From Antarctobacter aquimaris (GTDB lineage: Bacteria > Pseudomonadota > Alphaproteobacteria > Rhodobacterales > Rhodobacteraceae): DNA of 64,000 nucleotides. The stretch is taken from NCBI RefSeq assembly GCF_900184945.1, contig NZ_FXYF01000001.1, positions 1-64,000 of the forward strand, read 5' to 3'. Of this stretch, positions 42,159-52,738 are shown in pieces. How positions within the stretch are numbered: the stretch's first letter is position 1; each line of letters opens with the position of its first letter. A program made the translations under genes and the position numbers. The notes beneath the pieces were generated by a model that was given only the letters and a program-made list of their open reading frames with translations, searched no databases and was not told the origin of the DNA.

Positions 42159-43725
42159 AATGGGCCTTGGCCTCGTAGAGCGTGTCGATGCTGATCTTTT
42201 GGACGCCGCGCTGGGTGGCAAAGCTTTCGGTGTTGCGGCGGGCCTTGCCACGCACGAAGAAGGGGATCTTCTTCAACTCCTTCTCGGCGCAGGGCAGCCA
42301 GAGAACCTCGATGGTCGCGGCGGTCGCGCCCCGAACGTTATCCAGGGCCTCACCCGCCACGGCCAGAGGTCCCGGCTCATGGCCGGGACGGGTGTCGTCC
42401 AGCGACCGCAGGTCGGCCTTGCCGCCATGGTGGCTGGCGCCCGCCGCGTCGTGAAACTCGAAGTCCTCGCGGAACATGGTGAGCAGGTGCTCTTCGAGAC
42501 CCATGACCAGCGGATGCACCCAGGTGTCGAAGATCACGTTGGCGCCTTCGATACCCATCTGCGGCGAGTAGCGCGCGGGGAAGTCCTGCACATGGACCGG
42601 GGCCGAGATCACCGCGCAGGGGATGCCCAGGCGCTTGCCAATGTGGCGCTCCATCTGGGTGCCGAGGATCATCTCGGGCGCCAGCTCCTCGATCTTCTGT
42701 TCGACCTCGAGGTAATCGTCGGTGACCAGCGCCTCGACGCCGTAATCCTTGGCCAGGGCGCGGATCGGTCGGGCCTGTTCGCGGTTGTAGCAGCCCAGGC
42801 CCACCACCTCGAAACCCATCTCGTCGCGCGCGATGCGGGCGGCGGCGGCAACATGGGTGCCGTCGCCGAACAGGAACACGCGCTTGCCCGTCAGATAGGT
42901 GCTGTCGACCGAGCTGGAATACCACGGCAGGCGCAGGCGGCTTTCGTCCAGCACCAGGTCACGCCCGGTGATGCCGGCGATCTCCGACACGAAATCGCGC
43001 GTGGCGCCGACGCCAATCGGCACCGTCTTGGTGAATGGCAGGCCGAGATCCCGCTCCATCCAGCGGCAGGCGCTTTCGCCCGTCTCGGGGTACATCAGCA
43101 CGTTGAAATGCGCGGCCCCCAGCCGGGCAATGTCGCGCGGCGTGGCGCCATAGGGCGCGGTCACGTTGACGCCGATCCCCATGTCCGACAGCAGCGCCTC
43201 GATCTCGGTGATGTCGTCGCGGTGGCGAAAGCCCAGCGCCGTCGCGCCGATCAGGTTGGCGGTAGGCCGGGCGGTCTTTTCGCAAGGCTTGGCCAGTGTG
43301 CGGCAAATCTGGAAGAAGGTTTCGTCCGCGCCGAAGTTTTCCTTGCGCTGGTAGCTGGGCAGGTCCAGCGGGATCACCGGGATCGGCAGGCCCATGGTCT
43401 CGGCCATGCCGCCGGGGTCGTCCTGGATCAGCTCGGCGGTGCAGGAGGCACCGACAATGATCGCCTGCGGCTGGAAGCGGTCATAGGCCTCCTGGGCGGC
43501 GCGCTTGAACAGGTTGGCGGTGTCCGCGCCCAGGTCCTGCGCCTGGAAGGTGGTGTAGGTCACCGGCGGGCGGTGGTTGCGCCGTTCGATCATGGTGAAC
43601 AGCAGGTCGGCGTAGGTGTCGCCCTGGGGGGCGTGCAGCACGTAGTGCAGGCCCTTCATGGCGGTGGCCACGCGCATCGCGCCGACATGGGGCGGGCCTT
43701 CGTAGGTCCAGACCGCGAGCTTCAT
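42148..43725 (-). CDS. bchB: Light-independent protochlorophyllide reductase subunit B
   Basis: A 525-aa catalytic subunit of dark-operative protochlorophyllide reductase. It starts [21 protein letters not shown]36 in [12 protein letters not shown] is the unusual aspartate ligand of the NB-cluster, and the C-terminal segment contains [18 protein letters not shown] as in other BchB proteins. [20 protein letters not shown] holds one of the cysteine ligands. With BchN it forms the NB component that reduces the D-ring of protochlorophyllide. It lies 43 bp after bchN and overlaps bchH by 11 bp. Confidence 0.97.
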   Translation of the reverse strand: MKLAVWTYEGPPHVGAMRVATAMKGLHYVLHAPQGDTYADLLFTMIERRNHRPPVTYTTFQAQDLGADTANLFKRAAQEAYDRFQPQAIIVGASCTAELIQDDPGGMAETMGLPIPVIPLDLPSYQRKENFGADETFFQICRTLAKPCEKTARPTANLIGATALGFRHRDDITEIEALLSDMGIGVNVTAPYGATPRDIARLGAAHFNVLMYPETGESACRWMERDLGLPFTKTVPIGVGATRDFVSEIAGITGRDLVLDESRLRLPWYSSSVDSTYLTGKRVFLFGDGTHVAAAARIARDEMGFEVVGLGCYNREQARPIRALAKDYGVEALVTDDYLEVEQKIEELAPEMILGTQMERHIGKRLGIPCAVISAPVHVQDFPARYSPQMGIEGANVIFDTWVHPLVMGLEEHLLTMFREDFEFHDAAGASHHGGKADLRSLDDTRPGHEPGPLAVAGEALDNVRGATAATIEVLWLPCAEKELKKIPFFVRGKARRNTESFATQRGVQKISIDTLYEAKAHYAR

Positions 43726-43746
43726 GGCCGGTCTCCGGAAAAGCGA

Positions 43747-43767
43747 GTTTTTGCAGAGAGAAGAAAC
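43747..43767 (-). repeat. Dispersed intergenic element, copy E (core only)
   Basis: On the minus strand, TTTCTTCTCTCTGCAAAAA directly follows the bchN stop codon and resembles the start of copy A, which directly follows the soeA stop in the same way (TGATG-T/C-TTCTTCTCT). No GC hairpin follows here. Confidence 0.5.
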
Positions 43768-43768
43768 A

Positions 43769-45591
<1,823 letters not shown>

Positions 45592-45712
45592 GTGTGAGGC
45601 TGACAGATACTGCACGATTCTGCGGTGCAGACTTCCGCGCCAGGAATTCAGGCATTGATTTATAAAGATATTATTTCCATCTGGGCTTGCAGACCCTCAG
45701 CTCCGCCCGATC

Positions 45713-45730
45713 TGTCTAATCTCTTTGACA
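45713..45730. promoter_or_regulatory. PpsR/CrtJ-binding site upstream of aerR-ppsR
   Basis: TGTCTAATCTCTTTGACA is a perfect TGT-N12-ACA site, 94 bp before the aerR ATG. It ends in TTGACA, a possible -35 on the plus strand, although the -10 expected 17 bp later (GACACT) is poor. The pairing suggests co-ordinated control of bchF and aerR-ppsR, including autoregulation by PpsR. Confidence 0.78.
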
Positions 45731-45823
45731 TTTTCGACCCAGTCCATGACACTGGACAGGTCGATATCGTCTTCACGCCGGCAGGATGGCTCAACGGTAC
45801 GCGACCGCAGCGAGGGTATGGAC

Positions 45824-46606
45824 ATGAGTGGCGGTGAACGCACCTACGACCGGCACGGCGCAGACGCGCCCCGGGTGACGTTTTTTGCCCGCCACGTCCT
45901 GGGCGAGGTCAGCCAGCGACCCGGCCAGAGCAAGACCGCGCGCCGCGATGCCTTTGCCCTCTGGCTGGCCAAAACGGTGGCCTCGCTTGCCCCTTTCGAC
46001 CAGGATGCCGTGCTGGAGTCGCTGGACCGCGCCCGGCTGACCACCGACGACCTGATCCTGCATTGCGTGCCGTTTGCCGCCGGACTGCTGGGCCAGCGCT
46101 GGATGTGCAACGAGCTTGGGTTTGCGCAGGTCACCGTCGGCTCGGCCCGGCTGTTCGGCCTGTGCCACCTGCGCAACCCCGACTGGCCGGCCAGTACCGC
46201 GCCGGAAGAGGGGCTGTCGATCCTGCTGGCGACACTCGACGTCGAGGACCACATGATCGGCACCGCCGTGCTGGCCTACCGCCTGCGCCGCATCGGCCAC
46301 TCCGTGCGAATCAAGACGCGCGCCAGCGCCGAGGACCTGCTGGAATTGCTGGATGTCGGCAGTTTTGACGGGCTGTTGCTGTCCTGCGCCCAGATTCGCA
46401 GTCTTGAAAACATTGGCGAAGCGGTTAAACAGCTTAGAAGCCGCGGCTGCATACAGGTGCCTATCGTTCTGGGTGGTGCAGTTCTGCACGAGGCCGATGG
46501 CATCAAGGAAAAGACAGGCGTGACATTGGCCACCAACGACATCAACGCCGCGCTCAGCCTGATCGGGCGCAGTGCCGAGCACGCCTTGCCCAGGGTGGCC
46601 GAATGA
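45824..46606 (+). CDS. aerR: AerR/PpaA, cobalamin-binding antirepressor of PpsR
   Basis: A 260-aa protein with a C-terminal B12-binding (SCHIC-type) domain. LDVEDHMIGTAVLAYRLRRI (residues about 140-160) carries an E-x-H-x-x-G form of the cobalamin D-x-H-x-x-G motif, with the histidine as the likely lower ligand. Further on are DVGSFDGLLLSCAQIRSLEN and VPIVLGGAVL. AerR/PpaA binds light-sensitive cobalamin and modulates PpsR/CrtJ. MSGGERTYDRHG was chosen as the start because GAGGG lies 9 bp upstream; an ATG 6 bp earlier is too close. The stop overlaps ppsR by ATGA, so regulator and antirepressor are made together. Confidence 0.9.
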   Translation: MSGGERTYDRHGADAPRVTFFARHVLGEVSQRPGQSKTARRDAFALWLAKTVASLAPFDQDAVLESLDRARLTTDDLILHCVPFAAGLLGQRWMCNELGFAQVTVGSARLFGLCHLRNPDWPASTAPEEGLSILLATLDVEDHMIGTAVLAYRLRRIGHSVRIKTRASAEDLLELLDVGSFDGLLLSCAQIRSLENIGEAVKQLRSRGCIQVPIVLGGAVLHEADGIKEKTGVTLATNDINAALSLIGRSAEHALPRVAE

Positions 46607-48027
46607 TGCGTACCGGCGGACCACAATGGCCCATGGGTCCGATCCCCATGATCGAACCAGACCATCTGCCCGAGATCCTGGCGGCGACCTCCGACATTGC
46701 CTTCGTGGTGTCGAAGACCGGCGTGATCCTGACCGTGCTGGTCGACGACGCCGAGCCTGAAGGCCGGTCCCTGTCACACTGGGTCAGCCATTCGATGCGC
46801 GATTTCCTGGCCAGCGACAGCGTGGGCAAGTTCGACGATATCCTGACCAGGGTGGCGGACGCCGGCCGCTTCGACATGCCGGTCGAACTGAACCACGCCG
46901 AAGAGAAGATGTGGCCCTATCCCGTGCGCTACACGGTCCACCGCGTCGGCAGCGACGGCGATATCCTGATGCTGGGCCGCGACCTGCGGCAGGTGGCGGA
47001 AACGCAGCAGCAACTGGTCCAGGCGCAGATCGCGCTGGAGCGCGGCTACGAGGAACGGCGCGAGTTCGATGCGCGCTACCGGATGCTGCTGGCCTCGACC
47101 TCGGATGCCTTCATCTTTGTCTCGGCCTCGGACGGGCGCATCCGCGACCTGAACGCCCCGGCCGCCAGCCTGCTGGGCGGCACGCGCGAGGAACTGACCG
47201 GCGCGCCGATCGCCCAGGAATTCAAGGACCGCCGCCGTGGCGAGTTCGTCGAGAACCTGGTCACGCTGGCGGTGTCCGAAGTGTCCTCGGATCTTGCCGT
47301 GCAGACGCGGCGGTCGCGCAAGGATGTGCTGATCACGCCGACCGTGTTCCGCGCGGCGGGCGAACGGCTGATCATCTGCCGGCTGACCCCGGACAGCGAC
47401 CAGCACCAGGTCAACGATCGCCTGACGCACAACCTGGCCCTGCTGTTCAACAAGAGCACGGACGCCGTTGTCTTTGCCGACACCAAGGGCGTGATCGAGA
47501 TCGCCAACGAGGCCTACCTCGAACTGGTCGACGCGGCCAACCCGTCGGACGTCAAGGGCCGCTCGCTGGCGGATTTCATGGCGCGCGGACAGATCGACCT
47601 CAGCGTGGTGCTGGAAAACGCCCTGCGCTCCGGGCACATGCGGATCTACGCGACCAAGCTGACCAACGAATACGGCACGCGCACGCCGGTCGAGATGTCG
47701 GTGGTCTACCTCAACAACAGCGCCAAACCCACCATCGGCTTCATCATGCGCGATGCCAGCCGGGTCGAGGCGATCCGCAGCGCCGCCAACAGCCCGGTCG
47801 GTCCCGCCGCCGTCGATCACAACGTGGCCGAGCTGGTCGGGTCGGCCACGCTGAAAGAAATCGTCGCCGAGACGAACGACGTGATCGAGAAGATGTGCAT
47901 CGAGACAGCGGTCGAGCTGACGCGCAACAACCGCGCCGCAGCGGCCGAGATGCTGGGCCTGTCGCGCCAGAGCCTCTACGTCAAACTGCGCAAGTACGGC
48001 CTGCTGAAAAAGGACGACGACGACTGA
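46603..48027 (+). CDS. ppsR: PpsR/CrtJ, redox-responsive repressor of photosynthesis genes
   Basis: A 474-aa regulator with an N-terminal domain, a Q-linker and two PAS domains. EILAATSDIAFVVSKTGVIL begins the first region (residues about 24-43), RYRMLLASTSDAFIFVSASD begins PAS1 (about 159), and LLFNKSTDAVVFADTKGVIE begins PAS2 (about 281). A C-terminal Fis-type helix-turn-helix follows (NNRAAAAEMLGLSRQSLYVK, about 442-461). Only two cysteines are seen, C259 and C432, matching the pair whose redox state affects DNA binding in Rhodobacter. It represses bch, crt and puc genes at TGT-N12-ACA sites under oxygen. It is coupled to aerR and followed by a terminator. Confidence 0.96.
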   Translation: MMRTGGPQWPMGPIPMIEPDHLPEILAATSDIAFVVSKTGVILTVLVDDAEPEGRSLSHWVSHSMRDFLASDSVGKFDDILTRVADAGRFDMPVELNHAEEKMWPYPVRYTVHRVGSDGDILMLGRDLRQVAETQQQLVQAQIALERGYEERREFDARYRMLLASTSDAFIFVSASDGRIRDLNAPAASLLGGTREELTGAPIAQEFKDRRRGEFVENLVTLAVSEVSSDLAVQTRRSRKDVLITPTVFRAAGERLIICRLTPDSDQHQVNDRLTHNLALLFNKSTDAVVFADTKGVIEIANEAYLELVDAANPSDVKGRSLADFMARGQIDLSVVLENALRSGHMRIYATKLTNEYGTRTPVEMSVVYLNNSAKPTIGFIMRDASRVEAIRSAANSPVGPAAVDHNVAELVGSATLKEIVAETNDVIEKMCIETAVELTRNNRAAAAEMLGLSRQSLYVKLRKYGLLKKDDDD

Positions 48028-48051
48028 TTGCTGGTCAACGCGCGGGACAAG

Positions 48052-48076
48052 GGCCGCGCTAGGCGGCCTTTCTCTT
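48052..48076 (+). terminator. Rho-independent terminator of aerR-ppsR
   Basis: A 6-bp stem, GGCCGC (loop GCTAG) GCGGCC, followed by TTTCTCTT, begins 24 bp after the ppsR stop. Its tail runs into the first TTGACA of the bchG upstream region. Confidence 0.75.
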
Positions 48077-48135
48077 GACACCTCCCAAGTTGACACCGTG
48101 GGTAGGAGGCAAAAAAACGTCTTGCCAGGTTGACA
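48075..48135 (+). promoter_or_regulatory. Cluster of TTGACA half-sites upstream of bchG
   Basis: TTGACA occurs at 48075-48080, 48090-48095 and 48130-48135. The first two are TTGACAC repeats 15 bp apart. Each matches a PpsR half-site and a -35 hexamer. No convincing -10 is placed 16-18 bp after any of them, so the actual bchG promoter is uncertain. Confidence 0.4.
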
Positions 48136-48168
48136 GTTCGCCCTCTCGGCGCTTGCGCGACTCACGCG

Positions 48169-48186
48169 TGTCAGTCAAAGTTGACA
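48169..48186. promoter_or_regulatory. PpsR/CrtJ-binding site abutting the bchG start codon
   Basis: TGTCAGTCAAAGTTGACA fits TGT-N12-ACA exactly. It ends one base before the bchG ATG, occupying the place where a ribosome binding site would normally be. Repression by roadblock or by occlusion of a very proximal promoter is possible. Confidence 0.75.
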
Positions 48187-48187
48187 C

Positions 48188-49090
48188 ATGAGTGTCGCTG
48201 ACAAGATTCAGGCGCGCAGCCTGCCCGAACCGGCCGCCATGCTGCGGTTGATCAAGCCGATCACGTGGTTTCCGCCGATGTGGGCCTATCTCTGCGGCAC
48301 GATCTCCGCCGGAGTGTCGCCGCTGGACCAGTGGCCGCTGGTGCTGCTGGGCGTCGTTCTGGCCGGCCCGGTGGTCTGCGGCATGAGCCAGGCGGCGAAC
48401 GACTGGTGCGACCGCCACGTCGACGCCATAAACGAACCGGACCGCCCGATCCCCTCCGGCCGCATCCCCGGTCGCTGGGGCCTGTGGATCGCGCTGGCGA
48501 TGTCGGTTCTGTCGCTGGTCATCGGCTGGCAACTGGGCCCCTGGGGCTTTGGCGCCACGCTGATCGGCGTTGCCGCCGCCTGGGCCTACTCGGCCGAGCC
48601 GGTGCGCCTGAAACGCTCGGGTATCCTTGGCCCCGGCCTTGTCGGGCTCAGCTACGAATCGCTGCCCTGGTTCACCGGCGCTGCGGTGCTGAGCGCGGGC
48701 GCCCCCGGCTGGGAGACCGTATGGATCGCCGTGCTGTATGGCATCGGCGCGCACGGCATCATGACACTGAACGATTTCAAAGCCTTGCAGGGCGACCGCC
48801 AGACGGGTGTCAACTCTCTGCCCGTCACGCTGGGGCCGGAACGGGCGGCGCGGGTGGCCTGCTGGGTCATGCTGGTGCCGCAGGTTCTGGTGATCCTGTC
48901 GCTGGCCGAATGGGGCAAGCCGCTGCACGGCACGGCGGTGTTGCTGCTGGGCCTGGGCCAGGTCTGGGCGATGTCCGTCCTGCTGAAGGACCCCAAGGGC
49001 AAGGCACCCTGGTACAACGGCACTGGCGTGCTGATGTACATTTCCGGGATGATGGTCACGGCCACCGCGCTGAGTGGCCTGGGAGGCTGA
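48188..49090 (+). CDS. bchG: Bacteriochlorophyll synthase
   Basis: A 300-aa UbiA-type prenyltransferase that esterifies bacteriochlorophyllide a with geranylgeranyl (or phytyl) diphosphate. It has about eight or nine membrane helices. The first aspartate-rich motif is SQAANDWCDRHVDAINEPDR (residues about 67-86), and the second region contains HGIMTLNDFKALQGDRQTG. The N-terminus MSVADKIQARSLPEPAAMLR aligns with the expected BchG start, and a stop codon just upstream rules out an earlier one. There is no Shine-Dalgarno sequence; a PpsR box lies directly before the ATG, so the message may be leaderless or poorly initiated. It is followed 4 bp later by the PucC-like gene. Confidence 0.96.
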   Translation: MSVADKIQARSLPEPAAMLRLIKPITWFPPMWAYLCGTISAGVSPLDQWPLVLLGVVLAGPVVCGMSQAANDWCDRHVDAINEPDRPIPSGRIPGRWGLWIALAMSVLSLVIGWQLGPWGFGATLIGVAAAWAYSAEPVRLKRSGILGPGLVGLSYESLPWFTGAAVLSAGAPGWETVWIAVLYGIGAHGIMTLNDFKALQGDRQTGVNSLPVTLGPERAARVACWVMLVPQVLVILSLAEWGKPLHGTAVLLLGLGQVWAMSVLLKDPKGKAPWYNGTGVLMYISGMMVTATALSGLGG

Positions 49091-49094
49091 GACA

Positions 49095-50399
49095 ATGACG
49101 CTGAGTTGGGTCAACATCCTGCGGCTGGGCCTGGTGCAGATGGCGCTGGGGATGATCGTGGTGCTGACCACGGCGACGATGAACCGGGTGATGGTGGTCG
49201 AACTGGCCCTGCCGGCGATCCTGCCGGGGCTGCTGGTCTCGCTCTACTATGCCACGCAGTTCCTGCGGCCGCACTTTGGCCATGGTGCGGACGGCGGCGG
49301 GCGGCGCACGCCCTGGATCGTCGGCGGTGTCGCCGTGCTGGGCCTGGGCGCGATGGGCGCGGCGGCGTCGGTCGGGCTGATGGAGCGCAGCACCACGCTG
49401 GGCATCGCCTGCGCCGTGCCCTCGTTCCTGCTGATCGGCCTCGGCATCGGCGCGGGCGGCACGAATACGCTGGCCCTGCTGGCCGCGCGCGTCGGCGAGG
49501 GGCGGCAGGCGGCGGCGGGTTCGGCGGTCTGGATCATGATGATCTTTGGCCTCGCGGCGACGGGGATCACCGCGGGCCTGCTGCTGGACCCCTACAGCCC
49601 CGCGCGGCTGCTGGCCGTGTCCGCGGGTGTCTCGGGCATCGCGCTGGCGCTGACGCTGATCGGCGTCTGGGGCCAGGAGCGCACCCCTGCGCCGGTCAAG
49701 CCGCGCGAGAACCGCAGCCTGGCCTTCCGCCAGGTGGCGCGCGAGTTGTGGGCCGACACGCGCGTGCGCCGCTTCACGATCTTCGTCTTTGCCTCGATGC
49801 TGGCCTACAACCTGCAGGACCTGATCCTGGAACCCTTTGCCGGCCATGTCTTTGGCATGACCGTGGGCGAAAGCACGCAGCTGGGCGGGATGCATCATGC
49901 CGGTGCGCTGGTGGGGATGCTGGCGGTGCTGCTGTCGGGCACCCTGATTGCCCGCTGGGTGGCGGTGCCGATCCGGGTCTGGATCGTCGGCGGATGCCTC
50001 TTGTCCGGGGCCGCGCTGGTCGGCATGGCCATCGGCGGCACCCGCCCCGAGACCTGGCCACTGGCGATGAACGTGTTCACGCTGGGGCTGGCCAACGGCG
50101 CCTTTGCCGTGGCCGCCATCGGCGCCATGATGGGGCTGGCCCGCGAAGGGGACGAAAGCCGCGAAGGCGTCCGCATGGGGCTGTTCGGCGCGGCACAGGC
50201 GATTGCCTTTGGCCTGGGGTCGTTCCTGGGCACGGCGGCGGCGGACGTGATGCGCGGGCTGTTGGCCTCGGACGCGCTGGCCTATGGCAGCGTCTTTGCC
50301 GCCGAAGGGCTGGTGTTCCTGGCCGCCGCGGTCCTGGCCCTGTCGCTCGACACAACAGAGAAACCGGCCGCTGCGGCCCACCTGGTTCTGGGGAAATAA
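49095..50399 (+). CDS. PucC/LhaA-family MFS protein linked to bchG-bchP
   Basis: A 434-aa, about 12-helix member of the PucC family, starting at MTLSWVNILRLGLVQMALGM with GGGAGG upstream. TATMNRVMVVELALPAILPG and LRPHFGHGADGGGRRTPWIV near the N-terminus, and SMLAYNLQDLILEPFAGHVF in the middle, are the family signatures (also called Bch2 or ORF428 in Rhodobacter). It is thought to help deliver bacteriochlorophyll to antenna proteins. It sits between bchG and bchP, as in Rhodobacter, and is a paralogue of lhaA at 35381-36820. Confidence 0.9.
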   Translation: MTLSWVNILRLGLVQMALGMIVVLTTATMNRVMVVELALPAILPGLLVSLYYATQFLRPHFGHGADGGGRRTPWIVGGVAVLGLGAMGAAASVGLMERSTTLGIACAVPSFLLIGLGIGAGGTNTLALLAARVGEGRQAAAGSAVWIMMIFGLAATGITAGLLLDPYSPARLLAVSAGVSGIALALTLIGVWGQERTPAPVKPRENRSLAFRQVARELWADTRVRRFTIFVFASMLAYNLQDLILEPFAGHVFGMTVGESTQLGGMHHAGALVGMLAVLLSGTLIARWVAVPIRVWIVGGCLLSGAALVGMAIGGTRPETWPLAMNVFTLGLANGAFAVAAIGAMMGLAREGDESREGVRMGLFGAAQAIAFGLGSFLGTAAADVMRGLLASDALAYGSVFAAEGLVFLAAAVLALSLDTTEKPAAAAHLVLGK

Positions 50400-50403
50400 G
50401 TGC

Positions 50404-51594
50404 ATGTATGATGTCGTCTATGATGTCGTCGTCGTGGGCGGAGGACCGTCCGGTGCCACTGCCGCCGAAGACCTGGCCCGCGCCGGACACCGCGTTGCCC
50501 TGCTGGACCGCGAAGGCCGGATCAAGCCCTGCGGCGGCGCAATCCCGCCGCGCCTGATCCAGGACTTCGACATTCCCGACGACCAGCTGATCGCGCGCGT
50601 CACCACCGCGCGGATGATCTCGCCCACCGGGCGCAAGGTGGATATCCCGATCGAAAACGGCTTTGTCGGCATGGTCGACCGCAAGGATTTTGACCCCTTC
50701 CTGCGCGCCCGCGCCGTGGCGGCCGGGGCCGAACGCGTTACCGGCACCTATCTGCGGATCGAGCGTGAGGGCAAGAAACGCTGGGTCGTCTACCGCGACA
50801 AGGAGACGGGTGAGGAGCGCAGGCTGCAAACCCGGCTGATCGTCGGCGCGGATGGCGCGAAATCGCGCGTCGCGGCGCAGGAGATCCCGGGCGGCACCAA
50901 GGTGCCGCTGGTCTTTGCCTACCACGAGATCATTGCCGCCCCCGAGGCCAACGACCGTTATGACCCGCTGCGCTGCGACGTGATCTATGACGGCGCGATC
51001 AGCCCGGATTTCTACGGCTGGGTGTTCCCTCACGGCAACAGCTGCTCGGTCGGCATGGGCACCTACCACGGCGACGTTGACCTCAAGCAGGCCACCGCCG
51101 ACCTGCGCGCCGCCAGCGGCCTTGCCCAGTGCGAGACGCTGCGCAGGGAAGGCGCGCCGATCCCGCTGAAACCGCTGAAGTTCTGGGACAACGCCCGCGA
51201 CGTGGTGCTGGCAGGGGACGCGGCGGGCGTGGTCGCGCCATCGTCGGGCGAAGGCATCTATTATGCCATGATCGGCGGCCGCGCGGCGGCGACGGCGGCG
51301 ATCCGCACCTTGGAGACCGGCCAGATCACCAACCTCGCCCTGGCGCGCAAGCTGTTCATGAAGGAGCACAAGACCGTGTTCCGCGTGCTGGGCCAGATGC
51401 AGGACGCCTATTACCGGTCCGATGTGCGGCGCGAACGCTTTGTCAGCCTGTGCCACGATGTGGATGTTCAAAAGCTGACGTTCGAAGCCTACATGAACAA
51501 GAAGCTGGTCAAGGCGCGCCCGCTCGCGCATATCAAGATCGGTTTCAAGAACCTGATGCACCTGACGGGGCTGGTGAGGCCCGAACACGTATGA
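50404..51594 (+). CDS. bchP: Geranylgeranyl bacteriochlorophyll reductase
   Basis: A 396-aa FAD-dependent reductase that saturates three double bonds of the geranylgeranyl tail to give the phytyl tail. The Rossmann motif is YDVVVVGGGPSGATAAEDLA (residues about 6-25). IKPCGGAIPPRLIQDFDIPD is the family block after it, and LAGDAAGVVAPSSGEGIYYA is the second FAD motif (about 270). It starts MYDVVYDVVVV, 4 bp after the PucC-like gene; in-frame ATGs further upstream are inside that gene. Its stop overlaps idi (ATGA), linking tail reduction to prenyl supply. Confidence 0.96.
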   Translation: MYDVVYDVVVVGGGPSGATAAEDLARAGHRVALLDREGRIKPCGGAIPPRLIQDFDIPDDQLIARVTTARMISPTGRKVDIPIENGFVGMVDRKDFDPFLRARAVAAGAERVTGTYLRIEREGKKRWVVYRDKETGEERRLQTRLIVGADGAKSRVAAQEIPGGTKVPLVFAYHEIIAAPEANDRYDPLRCDVIYDGAISPDFYGWVFPHGNSCSVGMGTYHGDVDLKQATADLRAASGLAQCETLRREGAPIPLKPLKFWDNARDVVLAGDAAGVVAPSSGEGIYYAMIGGRAAATAAIRTLETGQITNLALARKLFMKEHKTVFRVLGQMQDAYYRSDVRRERFVSLCHDVDVQKLTFEAYMNKKLVKARPLAHIKIGFKNLMHLTGLVRPEHV

Positions 51595-52121
51595 AGATCA
51601 TGATCCCCGCCTGGGTCGACGGGACCCTGCAACCGGTCGAAAAGCTGGAGGCGCACCAGCGCGGCCTGCGGCACAAGGCCGTGTCGGTCTTTGTCACCCG
51701 CGGGGACCAGATCCTGATCCAGCGCCGCGCGCTGGGCAAGTATCACACGCCGGGCCTCTGGGCGAACACCTGCTGCACGCATCCCGACTGGGACGAAGGC
51801 GCCGAGAGCTGCGCACTGCGGCGGCTGGACGAAGAGCTGGGGATCACCGGGATCACACCGCGCCACATGGGCCGCGTGGAGTACCGCGCCAATGTCGGTG
51901 GCGGGCTGGTGGAACACGAAGTGGTCGAGATCTTCGTCGCCGGGGAAACACCCGCCATGACGCTGGACCCCAACCCAGCAGAGGTCATGGACACGCGCTG
52001 GGTGTCCCGCGCCCGCCTGCGCGAGGAAACGAGGACGCAGCCCGAGCGGTTCACCCCCTGGCTGCGCATCTACCTGTCAGACCATGCCGACCTGATCTTT
52101 GGCGACGCTCAGAGCGCGTAG
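51591..52121 (+). CDS. idi: Isopentenyl-diphosphate delta-isomerase, type I
   Basis: A 176-aa Nudix-fold enzyme converting isopentenyl to dimethylallyl diphosphate for carotenoids, quinones and the bacteriochlorophyll tail. The catalytic cysteine is in LWANTCCTHPDWDEGAESCA (residues about 56-75), the Nudix-like helix is LRRLDEELGI, and the metal-binding glutamates are in GGGLVEHEVVEIFVAG (about 103-118). The length is typical. It is coupled to bchP and ends inside the 3' end of the convergent 79-aa gene (13-bp overlap). An idi gene at this place is usual in Rhodobacter-type photosynthesis clusters. Confidence 0.96.
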   Translation: MKIMIPAWVDGTLQPVEKLEAHQRGLRHKAVSVFVTRGDQILIQRRALGKYHTPGLWANTCCTHPDWDEGAESCALRRLDEELGITGITPRHMGRVEYRANVGGGLVEHEVVEIFVAGETPAMTLDPNPAEVMDTRWVSRARLREETRTQPERFTPWLRIYLSDHADLIFGDAQSA

Positions 52122-52348
52122 GCCATGAACAGCAGGTTCGGAATGACAAAGGCGGCGGCGATGCAGAACAGCTGCGCGGCGTGCGCCATCTTTTCGACGC
52201 GGCGCGTGCGGGCCAGTTCGTCGTAGGTCGACACCGCGATCACCAGCGCGGTGACCTCGCCGCGGCGCTGCTGTTGCTGACGCTTGTGCGCCTTTACCCC
52301 GGCCTCATAGCGCGCGCGCAGGGTGGCTTCGTCCAGTCGGTTGCTCAT
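52109..52348 (-). CDS. 79-aa protein with a C-terminal membrane helix, unknown function
   Basis: A small protein starting at MSNRLDEATLRARYEAGVKA with GAGG upstream. Residues about 1-55 are charged and helical (KAHKRQQQQRRGEVTALVIA, YDELARTRRVEKMAHAAQLF). Residues about 57-79 are a hydrophobic C-terminal segment (LFCIAAAFVIPNLLFMAYAL), giving a tail-anchored topology. No family was recognised. It converges on idi with a 13-bp overlap, and its promoter would lie in the 390-bp gap shared with the ABC transporter. Membership in the photosynthesis cluster is possible but unproven. Confidence 0.6.
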   Translation of the reverse strand: MSNRLDEATLRARYEAGVKAHKRQQQQRRGEVTALVIAVSTYDELARTRRVEKMAHAAQLFCIAAAFVIPNLLFMAYAL

Positions 52349-52738
52349 GGCACCTCTTCTCCCCATCGGTCCGGCAGGGCGGCCCGACATGTGCGCGCCC
52401 TTGTCATAGTGGATACGGTCACATGCCGGGTTTGGACCAAGAACCCGGTGTGAAATCTTTGACGCTGTCCTGCCGTGCGGATCAGCGCGCCAGCCACCCG
52501 CATCATGGCCCGCATCGGAACACGGCGGGAGCAGAGCGGCGTGTATCCACGATCTGGGCGCGGACAGAGCCAACGGCCCGAGCCTGCAAAACCCGATGCC
52601 TGGCGGTGCAAGTGCCGTTCGGCTGCCCATTGCCCGACGAAAACACACAATCCCGCGCCACCTACCCTACGCCAAGGCTTGATCCACAGCCGCAGGCCGT
52701 TAGGCTGCCCACATAATAACCTGTCAGGGAGTGACACC
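52349..52738. promoter_or_regulatory. 390-bp intergenic region before the amino-acid ABC transporter
   Basis: No gene is recognised. It holds promoters for two divergent genes. A 7-bp inverted repeat (CCGGGTT and AACCCGG, 52426-52448) lies in the middle. CATAAT at 52712-52717, 22 bp before the transporter ATG, is a likely -10 element or part of the leader, but no good -35 is 16-18 bp before it. The ribosome binding site is GGGAG just before 52739. Confidence 0.4.

Noticed and set aside
48111-48128. GGCAA ... TTGCC inverted repeat with an A-run upstream of bchG
   Set aside because: The arms are only 5 bp and the A-run is in the loop, so it is neither a convincing terminator nor a known operator.
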